Origin: Sphaerosporella brunnea
Taxonomy: Eukaryota > Ascomycota > Pezizomycetes > Pezizales > Pyronemataceae
NCBI GenBank assembly: GCA_008704415.1
Contig: VXIS01000086.1
Coordinates: 84,292 to 148,291 of the forward strand
Reading direction: 5' to 3'
DNA: 64,000 nt
The notes under the pieces were generated by a model. That model had not been told where the DNA came from. It worked only from the letters and a program-made list of their open reading frames with translations, and made no database searches. Positions 34,530 through 45,306 of the stretch are shown here, piece by piece. Position numbers and translations under genes: made by a program. The first letter of the stretch is position 1, and every line of letters starts with the position of its first letter.

Positions 34530-35098
34530 TACCGTATTATCTCGGCCATAAGGCAATTTCGACGGCGCGAAACTAGTGGAAGCCGACCAGTAAGGAGGCG
34601 CCTGGAGAAAGGTGGTGGGCGAAGAAAATCTTAGCGCGTGACGTATATGGAGACGCGATGGAGACGGCTCACGCCGCAACATCGCTCTGCGACACATCCT
34701 TTAAAGAACTCCACCAAAATTTATTTCAAGTAACTGTGTGCAGTATCCCGTTGCAAAAATAGACCGCTGATCTAAAACCCAGGCTCCAGTTAACCGTGAG
34801 CGCACCGGTCCGGCAAGGTAGACAAACCAGCACTACTTGTTCCACTGTTTTTGGCTCCAAAATGGGCAATTACTGAAGCGCAGTGTTGCTAGCTGCTGTG
34901 TGAGGTTGCTGCTGAGGCGTTGGCTGCGGCAGTCGTCGCTATGGTCTCCTTCTCGATGCTGTTTAAGGGTTTCTGTCACGCGAACTTTACTTACTAATTT
35001 TTTCTTCACCCACCACCTTTCTCCAGGCGCCTCCTTACTGGTCGGCTTCCACTAGTTTCGCGCCGTCGAAATTGCCTTATGGCCGAGATAATACGGTA
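34530..35098. mobile_element. mariner-type foldback MITE A, 569 bp
   Basis: Terminal inverted repeats of about 99 bp: 34530-34628 and 35000-35098 are near-perfect reverse complements, with only a couple of differences at the inner ends. The element starts TACCGTATTATCTCGGCC and ends GGCCGAGATAATACGGTA. The outermost TA on each side is consistent with the TA target duplication of Tc1/mariner transposons. The 370-bp centre has no recognisable coding sequence. Confidence 0.75.
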
Positions 35099-35365
35099 GG
35101 CTCCAGGCACGAGTGCTAAATCCAGTCCGAGCTCTCGAGGCATTGTAATGCCTCGATGTGGCGTGTTAAACGATTGACGCAGTCGCTGTCGGTCAATTGT
35201 CGTTGTCGCAGATGTTTTCACGCAGTGGACTTCAAGAACGTGTGGGAATGAGTTGATTGCAAGGTACGGAGCCTAGCGCCCGTTTCTGACCTTATGAGGT
35301 AGAAACGAGCGCTAGCTCCAAACTCCAAATCTAGCTAACAACCTAACCCTTGAGTAGCCTCATAA

Positions 35366-35650
35366 TACCGTAAAAACTCGAGAGCAAGAGAATGGCTAGT
35401 AGCAAAACTAAGGATTGTCTATGGAGGGGTGTGTACCAGAAATGGAAGTGTGATGGAGACTAAGTGTCGAAGTGGTGGCCGTGTAACGAGTAGAGCAGGT
35501 TCGCTCTGTGGCAACGCCCCGAAACCATCACTTCCCCACCCTCCTTTCTACCTTAGTCTCCATCACACTTCCATTTCTGGTACACACCCCTCCATAGACA
35601 ATCCTTAGTTTTGCTACTAGCCATTCTCTTGCTCTCGAGTTTTTACGGTA
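35366..35650. mobile_element. mariner-type foldback MITE B, 285 bp, perfect 99-bp arms
   Basis: 35366-35464 and 35552-35650 are exact reverse complements over 99 bases, separated by 87 bases. Ends read TACCGTAAAAACTCGAG and CTCGAGTTTTTACGGTA, so a TA target duplication is again plausible. The arms are unrelated in their interior to MITE A but share the outermost TACCGTA. Perfect arm identity implies recent insertion or gene conversion. A transcript would form a long hairpin. Confidence 0.8.
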
Positions 35651-36041
35651 CTCGCTCATACTGAAGTTGCCCTATGTACTACCCGTTCATACTCGGATCA
35701 CTCCATACACCCCCAATACAGCGCAACTGCCAATGCTCTCCCACTGCATTGTGTAGCGGATGGTGGCATGCAGATAAGTACATGGAGACGGGACCAACGT
35801 CACGGTCCAAGTACTCCAGTGCCCTCCAGCGAGAATCTATAGACATTGATTTCTCGCTGGGCCAGTCCAGGCTTCTTGTGCTGCCGCTTTCAGAGGCCGT
35901 CTGCCATGCAGCATTTGGAATTTGACCTCGGGATGTGGCCCCTAAGGTGTCAGTCACTAGCCACAGCGCCCTACTTTCGACGGTATGAGAACGACCAGCT
36001 ACCATTCTATCAGTAATTTGTCAACGTGTAAGCATGGATGA
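35651..36041. other. intergenic spacer
   Basis: Lies between MITE B and the 3' end of the Clr5-domain gene. No gene recognised. Confidence 0.4.
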
Positions 36042-36965
36042 TTATACCAGGTGGGACCTGATTGGACCCATCAACATTGCGTGAGGGCACCGAGAGGTTC
36101 CGAATGCTTTTTTGTAATGGTGGCGCCATGATCTCGGACTGTGATTCTTCACTCTGTCAGCAACTGATCTTGGCGTGTGTAGAGTAGAGTTTGGGTGTCT
36201 ACCCGATGATCCAAAGGTAAAAAGCCCCGGAATTTCAAATGGGGACGTCGGAATAGCGCTTTTTCGGTAGACGGACCACGGCCTCAATCGGAGTTCCGTC
36301 TCCACCCGGTCAGCGCTCTGTTCCTCATTGCTCACGTTAAAGTGATCGCCAGGCATCATATCCCTTTCGACAAGATTATCTCGTTGCTGATCGTCGAGAA
36401 GTGGCTGTGTGTTTTGTGGAGGTTCTGGTGGTGGTGATGGCGTGGCACATTCAACATCCGACGGAAGTGCTTTCCCCGCTGTCGTCAGCTAACTTAAATC
36501 CAAGCTCAGCGCTGTAGCAACAAACAACATACAAGGCGTTTCCGAGGTTTCCCTTGCAAGGGCACCCTCTCTTCTCGCCGCAGCACGGCACAATCGTTCC
36601 TCTTCAATCGTTTGCTGATTGAAACTAAAGACCGAACCCTTGTTGTATTTCTTTTTCCTATGCATTTTGCTCCGTATTATTTTCTCCATTTTCTGCCGGG
36701 GAATATTTTTCTGGAATTTCCATTCGCCAAATTTTCGTTTGTACTGTGCATCTCTGTTTATAGTCAGCACTAGTGACAACTCTCTCACACACACACACTG
36801 CGTAGGCACGTACGTCGCGGAAAATTTGTGCTCCTTTTCCATCCGCGATTTGAGTTTAGGAAGAGTTAGGCCTTCGACGATGTAAAGCTGCTTGATTGTT
36901 CCCTTTTGGACTTCCCATTCTTCCGGTGAATGTTCGAAAGATTTCGACGATATAGAGGGGGCCAT
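36042..36965 (-). CDS. Clr5-domain protein
   Basis: Three exons inferred on the minus strand, 36965-36814, 36753-36533 and 36478-36042, giving 269 aa with consistent phases. Intron 1 is GTACGT...AAACAG; intron 2 is GTATGT...GCTGACGACAG. Without intron 2 removal the frame stops at 36489 after 138 aa. Residues about 12-65 form a Clr5 domain: EEWEVQKGTIKQLYIVEGLT, then KLKSRMEKEHKFSAT, then AQYKRKFGEWKFQKN. This domain is common at the N-terminus of Pezizomycotina proteins and is presumed to bind nucleic acid. A basic stretch (KIIRSKMHRKKKY) follows. The last exon is Pro-rich and has no known domain. The gene sits inside a transposon-dense region. The last exon is less certain than the first two. 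Confidence 0.65.
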
Positions 36966-37079
36966 GGTGGCGATGTTGGTGGTGATTGTAAGGTGTGAAG
37001 GTAAAAAACGAACTGGTCTTCTTGGAGGTTTATATCATCAGCTACCAAAGTCGGTGGCTGACTGTTCCGTCGGCGGAAC

Positions 37080-39466
37080 GAAAGTTTTCTGCAGCTGAGG
37101 TTACACCAGCTGCTGCAGCAACGTTATGTAAAGAAGGGGCTTGAGCTTTCCGCTCTCTTTGAAGGGTAGAGGACCTTCGTCTTCGTCCAAAAGGGTTTAG
37201 CGTGGCAGGGGGTCTTACACCGCCGATATCTCGACAACGAAACATCCAATTGCCATGAGACTGAAAATAAGGGAAGACCAAACAGAGGAGAGTAGTTGAG
37301 CACAGCGAGCAATGTTTTGGAGAAGACCCTGCTTTTTTATGGCTGCAGAGAGCTGCAATATTGCGAGCAAAAAACTGCGGCATTCTGTAAGATCCAGTAA
37401 GTGCGAGAACACCGACGACTTGGCTGTAAGTTGTCCAAAAAATACCTATGGATGGTTCTCAGGGATTAGAAAGCTTCAGTGACGGTCCGGGGGCATACAG
37501 GGCGGGGATAACATCACCGCCGTTCCCGCCAGCATCGCCGCCCATGACGCCCAGGCCGAGTACACTCAGTTCAGAGGTTACTGTTGGGACTCCTGATAAG
37601 GAGTCTAACAGCGTCATTGATAAAAGAAGGTGACGCGTCAATGTCTGTGAGCCAAAGACTCGAGGGTCTAGAAGATAGAGAGGTGAGGGCGCCTGAATAA
37701 ATAGGGCGTCCGTCTCCTTGTTTGAAGTTGTTTCTAGATAGCAATCAGCCCAACACAAACCCGTCGCTCCTCCTCCTCAATTCTCTACAGTTACACGGCC
37801 TGCTAGGGCCTGGAGGCACATGGATACGAATTTTTGGCGGTTTTTGCGGCTGCTGAACATATTGTTTGGAGGCGTGGTGCGTCCGACCAGGGAAGACTTA
37901 GCTAGGCGGAGAAAATTCAGAAAGCTTCTCAAATGGGCTCCAACCTCCTGACATCCTTCTCTCTGTAACTAGAGAGCGATTAGAAATAGTATAGAATCTG
38001 TAAGCTATGTCAGTGGGTCACAAACACTGTCATCCTGCGCCGAGTCGGGTTTGCCTTGAGGGGTGCCAGCAAAACAGCGGGATTACAGGCTGAAAGTAGG
38101 CCAGGTAATGGTAGAAAGTTTTCTACAGACTTTAAAAGTGTTTTTGGCTGTCTGCATCGCTCTAGGGCGCGTTTTAAAGAAAGTGCTAGTTACCGGGTAG
38201 TGGGCCCTTTTGGGGGTGTATCGCATTTCTCTACGCCTGTAGGATAATATTTCGTGAGGAGGCTGCAGGGACCGCTCACAGACAGCCCACAAAAAAGACC
38301 GCAACAGAGGAGCTCTCAGGATCAGAGGCAGACTCCGGAACGGAGGCTGATACTGAACAACAGCCATCGCCCAAGCGACCCAAAAAGAAGGCGGGAGCAA
38401 GTGCAGATAATAAGAGGCCTATGGGACCCGCTTCACTGGTGGAAGCTCAATGAGGACCGATTCCCGACTCTTGCAAGAATGGCACGAGATTACCTTGCGA
38501 TATGTGCCTCCAGCGTACCCTGCGAGCAACTTTTCTCAGTGGCTGGTGACATAATCATCAAGAAGCGGAACCGTCTTCTCGAAGAATCGAGTAGCATTCT
38601 TCTACTGCTCAAGCATTGGTTGAAGCAGACGGATGTGAAACCCTGGGGAAAATGGGGATATGAGGAGGCGGAGAACGAACCAGCGCCGACTGGTGAAACT
38701 ATACACACCGCTCAGAGTTACCATGATGCAGCGGAGGGTGTTGAATCGGACGTTGAAGCTTCGCTGAACTCCTCTTCGGGTCTCTCAGACTTATCCGATT
38801 GATCTGGGATTGATCTGCACACTTTATACTCTCATAGATAATTTACATTGCCCTGCAACAGCTCCCGCGTGCGTCAAAATGTGATTTTATATATGGCGGG
38901 CTCGAGCATTAGCTCGAGCTCATGCTGCCCCGGCTCGGGCTCGCAAGTCGAGCGTCAAAATCGCACGAGCGGACTCGACTCCGCTCGTGCGCAACACTAC
39001 GTGTAACCTCTAAACTGAGTGTACTCGGCCTGGGTGTCATGCGGCGTAGGCGGTGATGTTATCCCCGCCCTGGATGCCCCCGGACCGTCACAAAAGCTCT
39101 CAAATCCTTGAGTACCATATAGGTATTTTCTAGACAAGTTACAGCTGAGTTGCAAGTGCTCTCGCTCCTACAATACACAACGCCGCAACCTCCGGCCCAC
39201 AATAGTGCGGCTGACTACGCTCTCCGCGGCCAGAGAAAAGCTGGATCTTCTCCAAAACATTGCTCCCTGCACTAATCTACTCTTCTATATCTAGTGTTCC
39301 CTTGTTTTCAGTCTCATGGCAATTGGATGTTTCGTTGTCGAGATATCGCTGGTGTAAGACCCCCCCCCCCCTGTCACCCTAAACCCTTTTGGACGAAAGC
39401 ATGTCGTGGAGGAAGGTCATGTCACATGGTCTGGAATGTTGCCCATGCAGAAAACTTCTGGGGGAC
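37080..39466. mobile_element. long-inverted-repeat element containing a hAT relic
   Basis: The outer about 500 bases on each side (37080-37600 and about 38990-39466) are diverged inverted copies. Landmarks include TCCAAAAGGGTTTAG, TCTCATGGCAATTGGATG-type and GAGTGTACTCGGCCTGG-type blocks found in opposite orientation on the two sides. Similarity varies from near-identical blocks to about 70 percent by eye. The interior has the hAT C-terminal frame. Such long inverted flanks are not usual for hAT elements, so this may be a nested or composite structure. Confidence 0.55.
38254..38802 (+). pseudogene. hAT transposase C-terminal fragment (dimerisation domain)
   Basis: An open 182-codon frame. 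LHWWKLNEDRFPTLARMARD, YLAICASSVPCEQLFSVAGD and IIIKKRNRLLEESSSILLLL (about residues 57-120) are the conserved hAT family C-terminal dimerisation region. After it comes an acidic tail ending SSSGLSDLSD. The zinc finger and the catalytic DDE part are missing, and the start has no support. It is a relic, although the domain itself is not interrupted. It could be part of a larger spliced gene, but I found no upstream exon. Confidence 0.75.
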
Positions 39467-39847
39467 TTTAGTTATGTGAGAAAAAGAAAAGCGTCCCGAT
39501 AACGAAGCTGATTTCTTTCAACCCTCCATTCCGAACTTGAACTGGCCATGGGAAAAACAAAATAGCACGCAGCTAATCTTGTCGACTGTTTCGCATCGCG
39601 ATAGTGAACTCCTTCTAGGCATCTAGCATAGTCGACTTTGGTGAAGGCGTCCAGTCCGGCTTGCGCTGGGCCGTGCGTGCACCTCAAAGGACAACGAAAG
39701 AACTGAATCACAATGTTAAAAACCAGAAGCTGCGGACCCATCAATTCAGGTCCACGGAACAGCAAGCATTTAAGCCAGCAACCGCTTGCCAGTAAACGCG
39801 CCTTCTCCAAATGTCACTCCCCCCGTCGAGGGCTGTACAAGAGCACT
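39467..39847. other. intergenic spacer
   Basis: 3' flank of the F-box gene. No gene recognised. Confidence 0.4.
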
Positions 39848-40590
39848 TCAAAACCCCAACAAATCAGGATCCCCCTCCTTCCTCGTCGCTCTATAAAGCT
39901 CTGGCAAAAGGTGCCTCGAAATCCACGCACAACTTTCCGGCAACTGCACACTCCTCTCCTCGCCCCCATGCAGCCGAAGGCCAACCTCCGCACTATCCTC
40001 ATCCGTCGTAATATGCCTAAAGTCGATGCTCGTGCTCCTCTTCCCGCCGCCACTCTCGGCCCAAAGCGCATAAATCCCGGCAACGATGCAGAATTTCGTG
40101 TGCTTTGGGTTTTTCCAGTCGATGCCAGGGTGCACAAAGTAGAGCTTTGTGAAGCCACGAGTGACGGCCCAAATAAAGTCGTTGAGGTCGTCCGCGATGA
40201 GGTCTACCAGCAGTGCATTTTCAAAGACACGGCGGGCGAGGAGTATCCCGTTTGCAGCTGAGGTCAAATCGTTGGTTAGCACAACCCTCCCCCCCCCCCC
40301 CAATGCGAAGAAGAGGGGAAACCTTTACCGCTATCGGGAATGCCCTCTAGCTTGAATTCAGTTTTGGCCACTTTGAGTGCGTTTTCGCGGAAATCAAATG
40401 GACCCGCTTCTAGTCGTTTCTCGTGTGCAAGGAGGGCAAGGCTGATGCTTGAGCCATGCTGCTTCCAGATGTCATTGAAGAAGCTCGAGGCCCTGGCAAG
40501 TCGCGCGGCGGAAGCTAGACTGTCAAGCGACTTGTAGATCCCGATAATGAGCTCGGTGGGGAGGGTTTTGACGGTGATCGTCGTCGGCAT
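39848..40590 (-). CDS. F-box-like protein
   Basis: Two exons on the minus strand, 40590-40329 and 40257-39848, phase 1, giving 223 aa. The intron has donor GTAAAG, a GCTAAC branch site and a CCTCAG acceptor, and contains a long G-run. LPTELIIGIYKSLDSLASAARLARAS (residues 10-35) is a typical F-box start, used to bind Skp1 in SCF ubiquitin ligases. The rest is helical with LIADDLNDFIWAVTRG and shows no repeat domain, as in many small fungal F-box proteins. The start is the ATG that gives MPTTITVKTLP. An in-frame upstream ATG at 40689 would add 33 residues. The target protein is unknown. Confidence 0.72.
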
Positions 40591-41606
40591 GATGGATGGG
40601 GATTGATATTGGCGAATCGTAAACTTTGCGTCTCGGGCCAATTCTGAGTTGTTCTTTAATGTGGCGAGTGGATGGACGTCGTGTTGCATAATGCGGGGGT
40701 GTCTCGGGAGATGACGTATGAGGGAGGGATATGATATCGCGACAACCAGGTACAGAACCCAACCGCTTGGTGACAGGCTATAATTTACTATACCCTAAAT
40801 ATGTCTCTTACCCACAACGAGTAGAATACGTTTTACAGCAGGCCCTGCAGTTTGCATGAACTATAGTAGTGTTACCTATCTGCCGAACCCTGTGCCCTAA
40901 ACAAAAGCTCACGCCCTCCCAACGTCGTACTTCCTCACCATAAGCATTTCCGCTCACAGTTCTCAGCAAACAAGATAGTTTCAATAAGGCGGCGGACAAG
41001 ACACAGGGTGGGGACGAGTGGAGGGTCTGCCGTAGCCTTGTGGTTCTCGGAACGATGTGGGACTCGGTCCCGCGAAGAATGACGTTCCAGTTCGTGGAAG
41101 AAAGTGTCCTGTGGAGTGCAGCGGCTTTGTAGAGTCCATGTACCTGCAGGGTGTTGTGAGGGGGTTGAGTGCTGAGATATCATCTTGGAGTTCTTCGCCA
41201 ATGAGAAGGGGGTGTGCCGGTAAGAGGGGGGGGGAACGGTGAGGATCGCTGCGGGGATGGGATTCGGCTCCTGTTGCGCTGTCGGGGGAGAGGGGGGGGG
41301 GGGGGTCATTTTTGATGGCTCCCGAGGACTATGTGTTTGAGGTCTGTCTCTGTGGATTTTGGTGTTGTGGACTGGGGGGATGATTGAGAGGGATATTGAA
41401 GGTCTTGAGATGAGACGAAGGGAATAACGTGTTGTTAAGGCAGACTTATAAACTTTCGAAATTGGAAAGTTGGAGGTGCTGAGATGTAAAAGTAAGCATT
41501 TGGCTGGGAAAACGTCGTAAAACTCTGGGGCTCGGGAAGGAGCTGTTGGAATATGCGTCCTGACGTAGCGTGGGCGCTGGCTAGTGAGGTATGTTTATCT
41601 ATTGTA

Positions 41607-41685
41607 CTCGACGATTTTTGAAGTATCCGGATGCCCAAGAAACTCTAACCCAGGCCAGCATCCGGATACTTAAAAAATCGTCGAG
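41607..41685. repeat. 28-bp inverted repeat (hairpin)
   Basis: 41607-41634 (CTCGACGATTTTTGAAGTAT...) pairs with 41658-41685 with a single mismatch, leaving a 23-base loop. It could be a minimal MITE-like remnant or a structured RNA element. No gene overlaps it. Confidence 0.75.
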
Positions 41686-42272
41686 CAGTGGCTTGTTAGA
41701 TAGATTAACGTATATTTTCTGTACAAGATGTTACAGCGGTGTCCTCATCACTATGGAGTGAAACGGCCTGAGACTCGAGGACGGATGCCATCCCGAAGGC
41801 ATATCTTCGGCGCGGCGTTAGGCTCCCACGCGTATGCGGCGTTCTTCTGGAATCAATTAACCATGTTTTGGCCCCCCCGGCGGTTGTGCTCAAATTAAAG
41901 GTCACGATTATAGCACAGCTCAACGACCAGTGCAATGGAGTGTCCCTGGGGATCGGCATACACAAGAGATATGGTAATCTCGTTTTCCACCTGGGCTCTA
42001 TTTTAGGGTCTTAAAGGCGAACGGGACCGCGGCTCAGTACACAGTGGCGATACGGTTGAAGTCACCAAGCATCGTCGTTGAGAATAATCATATTTCAGGA
42101 TGGAGAGAATATCGTCGTCAAGACCTCCGACCCCAAGAACCACCCGCTGCCTGATCCATACCTCGTATGGCTAAGAGGAGTGTTGACCAGAATAGCCTTT
42201 TTTTTGGTGCAGGGAGCGACCAATAAGTGATTATTTTCATGGACTAGTTTTTCAGACCACCATGCCTCCTGA

Positions 42273-42422
42273 CCGAAGATCCCCACCGACGATGATGACG
42301 ACGGCATATTGGACGGCTTGAATCCCGAGGCACTCGTTCCTGAGTGGTTAGCGGTCCTTGCCTCCGAAAGCGGCGACGCTGATCTGAACCACTTCGACGC
42401 AGAAGGCCCCTGGAATGATTAG
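42273..42422 (+). pseudogene. orphan C-terminal-like acidic frame
   Basis: An ATG-less open frame of about 49 codons. It has a run of four Asp, then LNPEALVPEWLAVLASES and FDAEGPWND before the stop. It looks like the end of a real protein rather than noise, but I find neither the rest of the gene nor a family. It could be a last exon or a transposon gene fragment. Confidence 0.25.
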
Positions 42423-42630
42423 GCAGCATACGGGCTGTGTGTGTGTAGGCATATTTATTGTCTGCAGGCAACCTAAAAAGATTGTAGCAGACTCATATCC
42501 TGTCAATCTGCATAAATAAATAATTAATCAGAAATTAAAAATTAAAAATTAAAATACGCTGCCTTCCAGTTAAAAAAACAAACGCATCGTAATAGCTGAA
42601 GTATTGAAAATGAACTTTGACAATCAACAT

Positions 42631-42716
42631 GGGGATCTGGTTTAGTGGTATAACGTCTCATTCGCATCACTTCTTGTGACTTGAGAAGGTCTTGGGTTCG
42701 ATTCCCAAGTTCTCCA
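42631..42716 (+). tRNA. tRNA-Ala (CGC) with intron
   Basis: 86-nt precursor with the same acceptor stem, G3:U70 pair, CGC anticodon, T-arm and 14-nt intron position as the copy at 5529-5614. Mature parts are identical by eye; the intron differs at several bases (TCACTTCTTGTGAC here). A long T-run immediately follows as the Pol III terminator. Confidence 0.92.
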
Positions 42717-42922
42717 CTGTTTTTTTTTTTTTGATTTTTTATCCCAGTGGATGGATGCATATTGCTGTGATCGATCAGTCAGAGTCGGGTACAAGCAGCA
42801 TAGACTTCCTCAATTAGTGCGCCCATCCCCTCGCGTGGAATTTTGAACGCCTACAGACGTCTCTTCATATAAGCACAAGTAAAATACACCATACTTCCAG
42901 CCAGTCAGTAAGCCTTATCCGC

Positions 42923-43747
42923 TTACTCAAAATCTGGCATTCTTCCCAAGCCACCCTGTGTAGTCCCCTTCGCCTCGCGTCCCTTCCTAACATCAACATG
43001 CTTCCTGACCATCTTCAGAATCTCGGAGTCCCTCCACCTGCTGGGCGGGGGTCTATAGGGCTCCCTCTTGCGGCCCACAGTCTGCGCCCACTCGCCGGGT
43101 ACAGTGCCCCCAAACTCAGTCGCACCACCCATTCCCTCCGCTTCCTCCTTCTTCCCCTGCTCCTCAACCTCACGCACGCCCCCCTCTTGCCCCGGCGTCT
43201 GTGTCGCCCAGTAGTAAATATCCCAATCATTCTCGTCCAGGAAGCGGTCATACGCCTCGAGCTGGTCGCGCGACATATTCTCGAGGTTCTCGTGGGCGAA
43301 GGTAGAGAGGAGGAGGTCGGTCTCGAGGATCCCGCGCTTGCGCGATTGGTACAGCAGCCGCGCCCGCATCGTGGTGTCGTCCTCGCCTGTGCGCCGCAGC
43401 GGCTCCACGCGGAACTTGCCTTCCACGATCTCGCCCACGCCCAGCTCGTGCGCCGTGTCGCCGAAGGACCCGCCCAGTCCTGGCGCCGTGGGTGCCGAGG
43501 ACGTGAGCTGGTCTGGCGGCGCGTTGTGTGCGCCCACGTGAGGCGCTGCGGTGGTGGCACGGTCCGTCGGGTGCAGCGCTGGGTTCAGTGGCTTGTTGAG
43601 TTGCGACTCCCGGTAGGCGGCGGTGTTGGATGGGAATTTCTGCGAGCGGAATTGCGCGGGGTCGTTGGTGGGGAGGGGCTTGTCGGCGTAGGTGCGGAGG
43701 AGCGGCGGGCGGCGCGAGAGCGCGCGCAGGCAAGGCCGGCGGAACAT
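42923..43747 (-). CDS. SDH5: succinate dehydrogenase assembly factor 2 (Sdh5/SDHAF2), mitochondrial
   Basis: Single exon, 274 aa, from the ATG at 43747 ([17 protein letters not shown]), whose Arg-rich start is a mitochondrial presequence. The in-frame ATG at 43936 would put 63 implausible residues before it. The Sdh5 domain spans about 105-185: [18 protein letters not shown] (128-145), [19 protein letters not shown] and [13 protein letters not shown]. In yeast and humans this matrix protein promotes covalent FAD attachment to the SDHA/Sdh1 flavoprotein of complex II. The linker after the presequence and the Gly/Glu-rich tail are longer than in yeast, as in other filamentous fungi. It is transcribed divergently from the SH3-protein gene, sharing a spacer of about 450 bases. 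Confidence 0.93.
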   Translation of the reverse strand: MFRRPCLRALSRRPPLLRTYADKPLPTNDPAQFRSQKFPSNTAAYRESQLNKPLNPALHPTDRATTAAPHVGAHNAPPDQLTSSAPTAPGLGGSFGDTAHELGVGEIVEGKFRVEPLRRTGEDDTTMRARLLYQSRKRGILETDLLLSTFAHENLENMSRDQLEAYDRFLDENDWDIYYWATQTPGQEGGVREVEEQGKKEEAEGMGGATEFGGTVPGEWAQTVGRKREPYRPPPSRWRDSEILKMVRKHVDVRKGREAKGTTQGGLGRMPDFE

Positions 43748-44196
43748 TTTTTGCGGTGTTGTGGGATGTTTGGGGGAGGATGGGGCGGAGCAGAGTCGAT
43801 GCCCCACCACCACGGCGTTGGTCAACATTTCGTCATGCAACGTTGCTTGCGGGCCGAGAAAGAGCCGACGCTCCGGGGCACGTGACGATGGTCTGTGGCG
43901 AGTGCGTGGCGCAGCGGCAAGCAGCGCGAATGCCAAAAATAGCAGATATCCCCTTCACCACGCGGCTCGGCCTTCCTATCCGCCCGCTCCGCTCCGCCAG
44001 CTCAAACGTGCAGCATCCACTCACCGTGGGCAGGTTTGTTGTTGTTTCAGTCGACTCGCTTGGCCAGCCAGATAGGAGCAGCTAGCTGCCTTACAAAACA
44101 CGGTCGCTTCCCCACTCCACTTGCCCAACAGCCTGAGCTCCTCCTTCTCCTCACCACCATTCATCACCCCCCCCCCACCAAAATCCACCCACAAAA
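43748..44196. promoter_or_regulatory. divergent promoter region (SDH5 / Lsb1-like)
   Basis: 449 bases between two divergent start codons, so it must hold both promoters. No single TATA box stands out. It is GC-rich on the SDH5 side and pyrimidine-rich on the SH3 side, as usual before fungal start sites. Confidence 0.5.
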
Positions 44197-45084
44197 ATGG
44201 CGTTCAACCAAACCGCCTACCAAAACCGCGCGATCCGGAACATCCAAAATGTGCCCCTCTTTTTCCCCGATCCCCCGCTTCTCGCTTCATCGCTAATATG
44301 TGCAGGAACTCGACTTCCTCCACGAAACCGGCATCCTGACATCCACGCAGCTCTCGCAGATCCTCACCATCCTCCCCAACCCGCACGGCGTGACCACCGC
44401 GACGCTGCGCACGCAAACCCCCGCCACCACAGCGCCCGCACAATCCGCGACCCCGGCGGTCCCGCACATGGGCTTCACGCCGCCCATGTCCCCGCCGGCC
44501 TCAACCAAGACGCCCGCGCACGAGAAAGCAATGCAGCCGATCAGCGGGCCGGTGGCACCGCAGCCCCCGCCGCCGTCGTACACCCCGACCGCGCTGGTCC
44601 TTTCCCGCGCTGAGGCGCTGTGGGCGTTCAACGGCAGCGAAGCCGGCGACCTGTCGTTTGCCGCCGGGGACACGATCGAGGTGGTGGAGAAGATCAAGGA
44701 CGACTGGTGGCGGGGACGCGTGCTGGGGAGCACCGAGATCGGATTGTTCCCTAGCAGCTATGTGAAGGAGAAAGCCGGCGGGCCGGGGTTGCCGCCTAGA
44801 AAGGACGGGGGCGGATACGGTGGCTATGGCCAGGGCGGGAATATGATGACTGATGTCGCTCATGCCGGCCCCAGTGGCCAAGAGTACTCCCAGGGCGAGG
44901 AGAAGAAGAGTGCCCTTGGAAAGAATGGTGAGAAGTTTGGAAAGAAGTTGGGGAATGGTTAGTTTACCCCCTACCCTGGCCCTCTTTTTTTTCTCCTACA
45001 TACCGTTGTTAACTCTACTCCACAGCGGCGATATTCGGAGCTGGGGCTACCATTGGCGGAAAGATCGTCAACGGTATCTTTTAA
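44197..45084 (+). CDS. Lsb1/Pin3-like SH3-domain protein (Las17-binding)
   Basis: Three exons, 44197-44250, 44306-44957 and 45026-45084, phases 0 and 1, 254 aa. The N-terminus (NRAIRNIQNELDFLHETGIL) and the C-terminus (KKLGNAAIFGAGATIGGKIV) both match the yeast Lsb1/Pin3 layout, which makes the family call firm. The SH3 domain is at about 119-174, with ALWAF (122-126) in the ALYDF position, DDWWRG (150-155) and GLFPSSYV (164-171). The linker before it is Pro-rich with PQPPPPSY. Yeast members bind the WASP homologue Las17 and restrain Arp2/3-driven actin assembly, and affect prion formation. Intron 1 has a CTAAT branch and is 55 bases. Confidence 0.88.
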
Positions 45085-45306
45085 GCGTGGGGTTATGGGA
45101 TGCTTTTTTTTTTCTCTCCTGTTCTTGCTTGTGGCTGGCATACCGTTCTTGTTGGATTCTGAACTTTTCTTCATTTTTCTTGTGCGAACTTCATGATACG
45201 ATACGGCTTCGACAGTGTTCCGGAATTTTGCATTTTTTGATAGTCTTTGTGCTTCTGATGATATTTCCGATCAAGAGTGTTGGAAAGATGAACGTGATAT
45301 CAATCC

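Larger units (their letters stand above)
40591..42630. other. intergenic region with small hairpin and an orphan acidic frame
   Basis: No complete gene. Contains G/C homopolymers near 41225-41310, a 28-bp inverted repeat near 41.6 kb and a short acidic open frame near 42.3-42.4 kb, listed separately. Confidence 0.4.

Noticed and set aside
41705..42307. Possible LINE endonuclease relic on the minus strand (LGDFN-like near 42060)
   Set aside because: A single short motif without neighbouring endonuclease motifs in any frame. Not enough to call.
42998..43885. 295-codon plus-strand frame over SDH5
   Set aside because: Antisense shadow of SDH5 in GC-rich sequence. The minus-strand frame has the clear Sdh5 domain.
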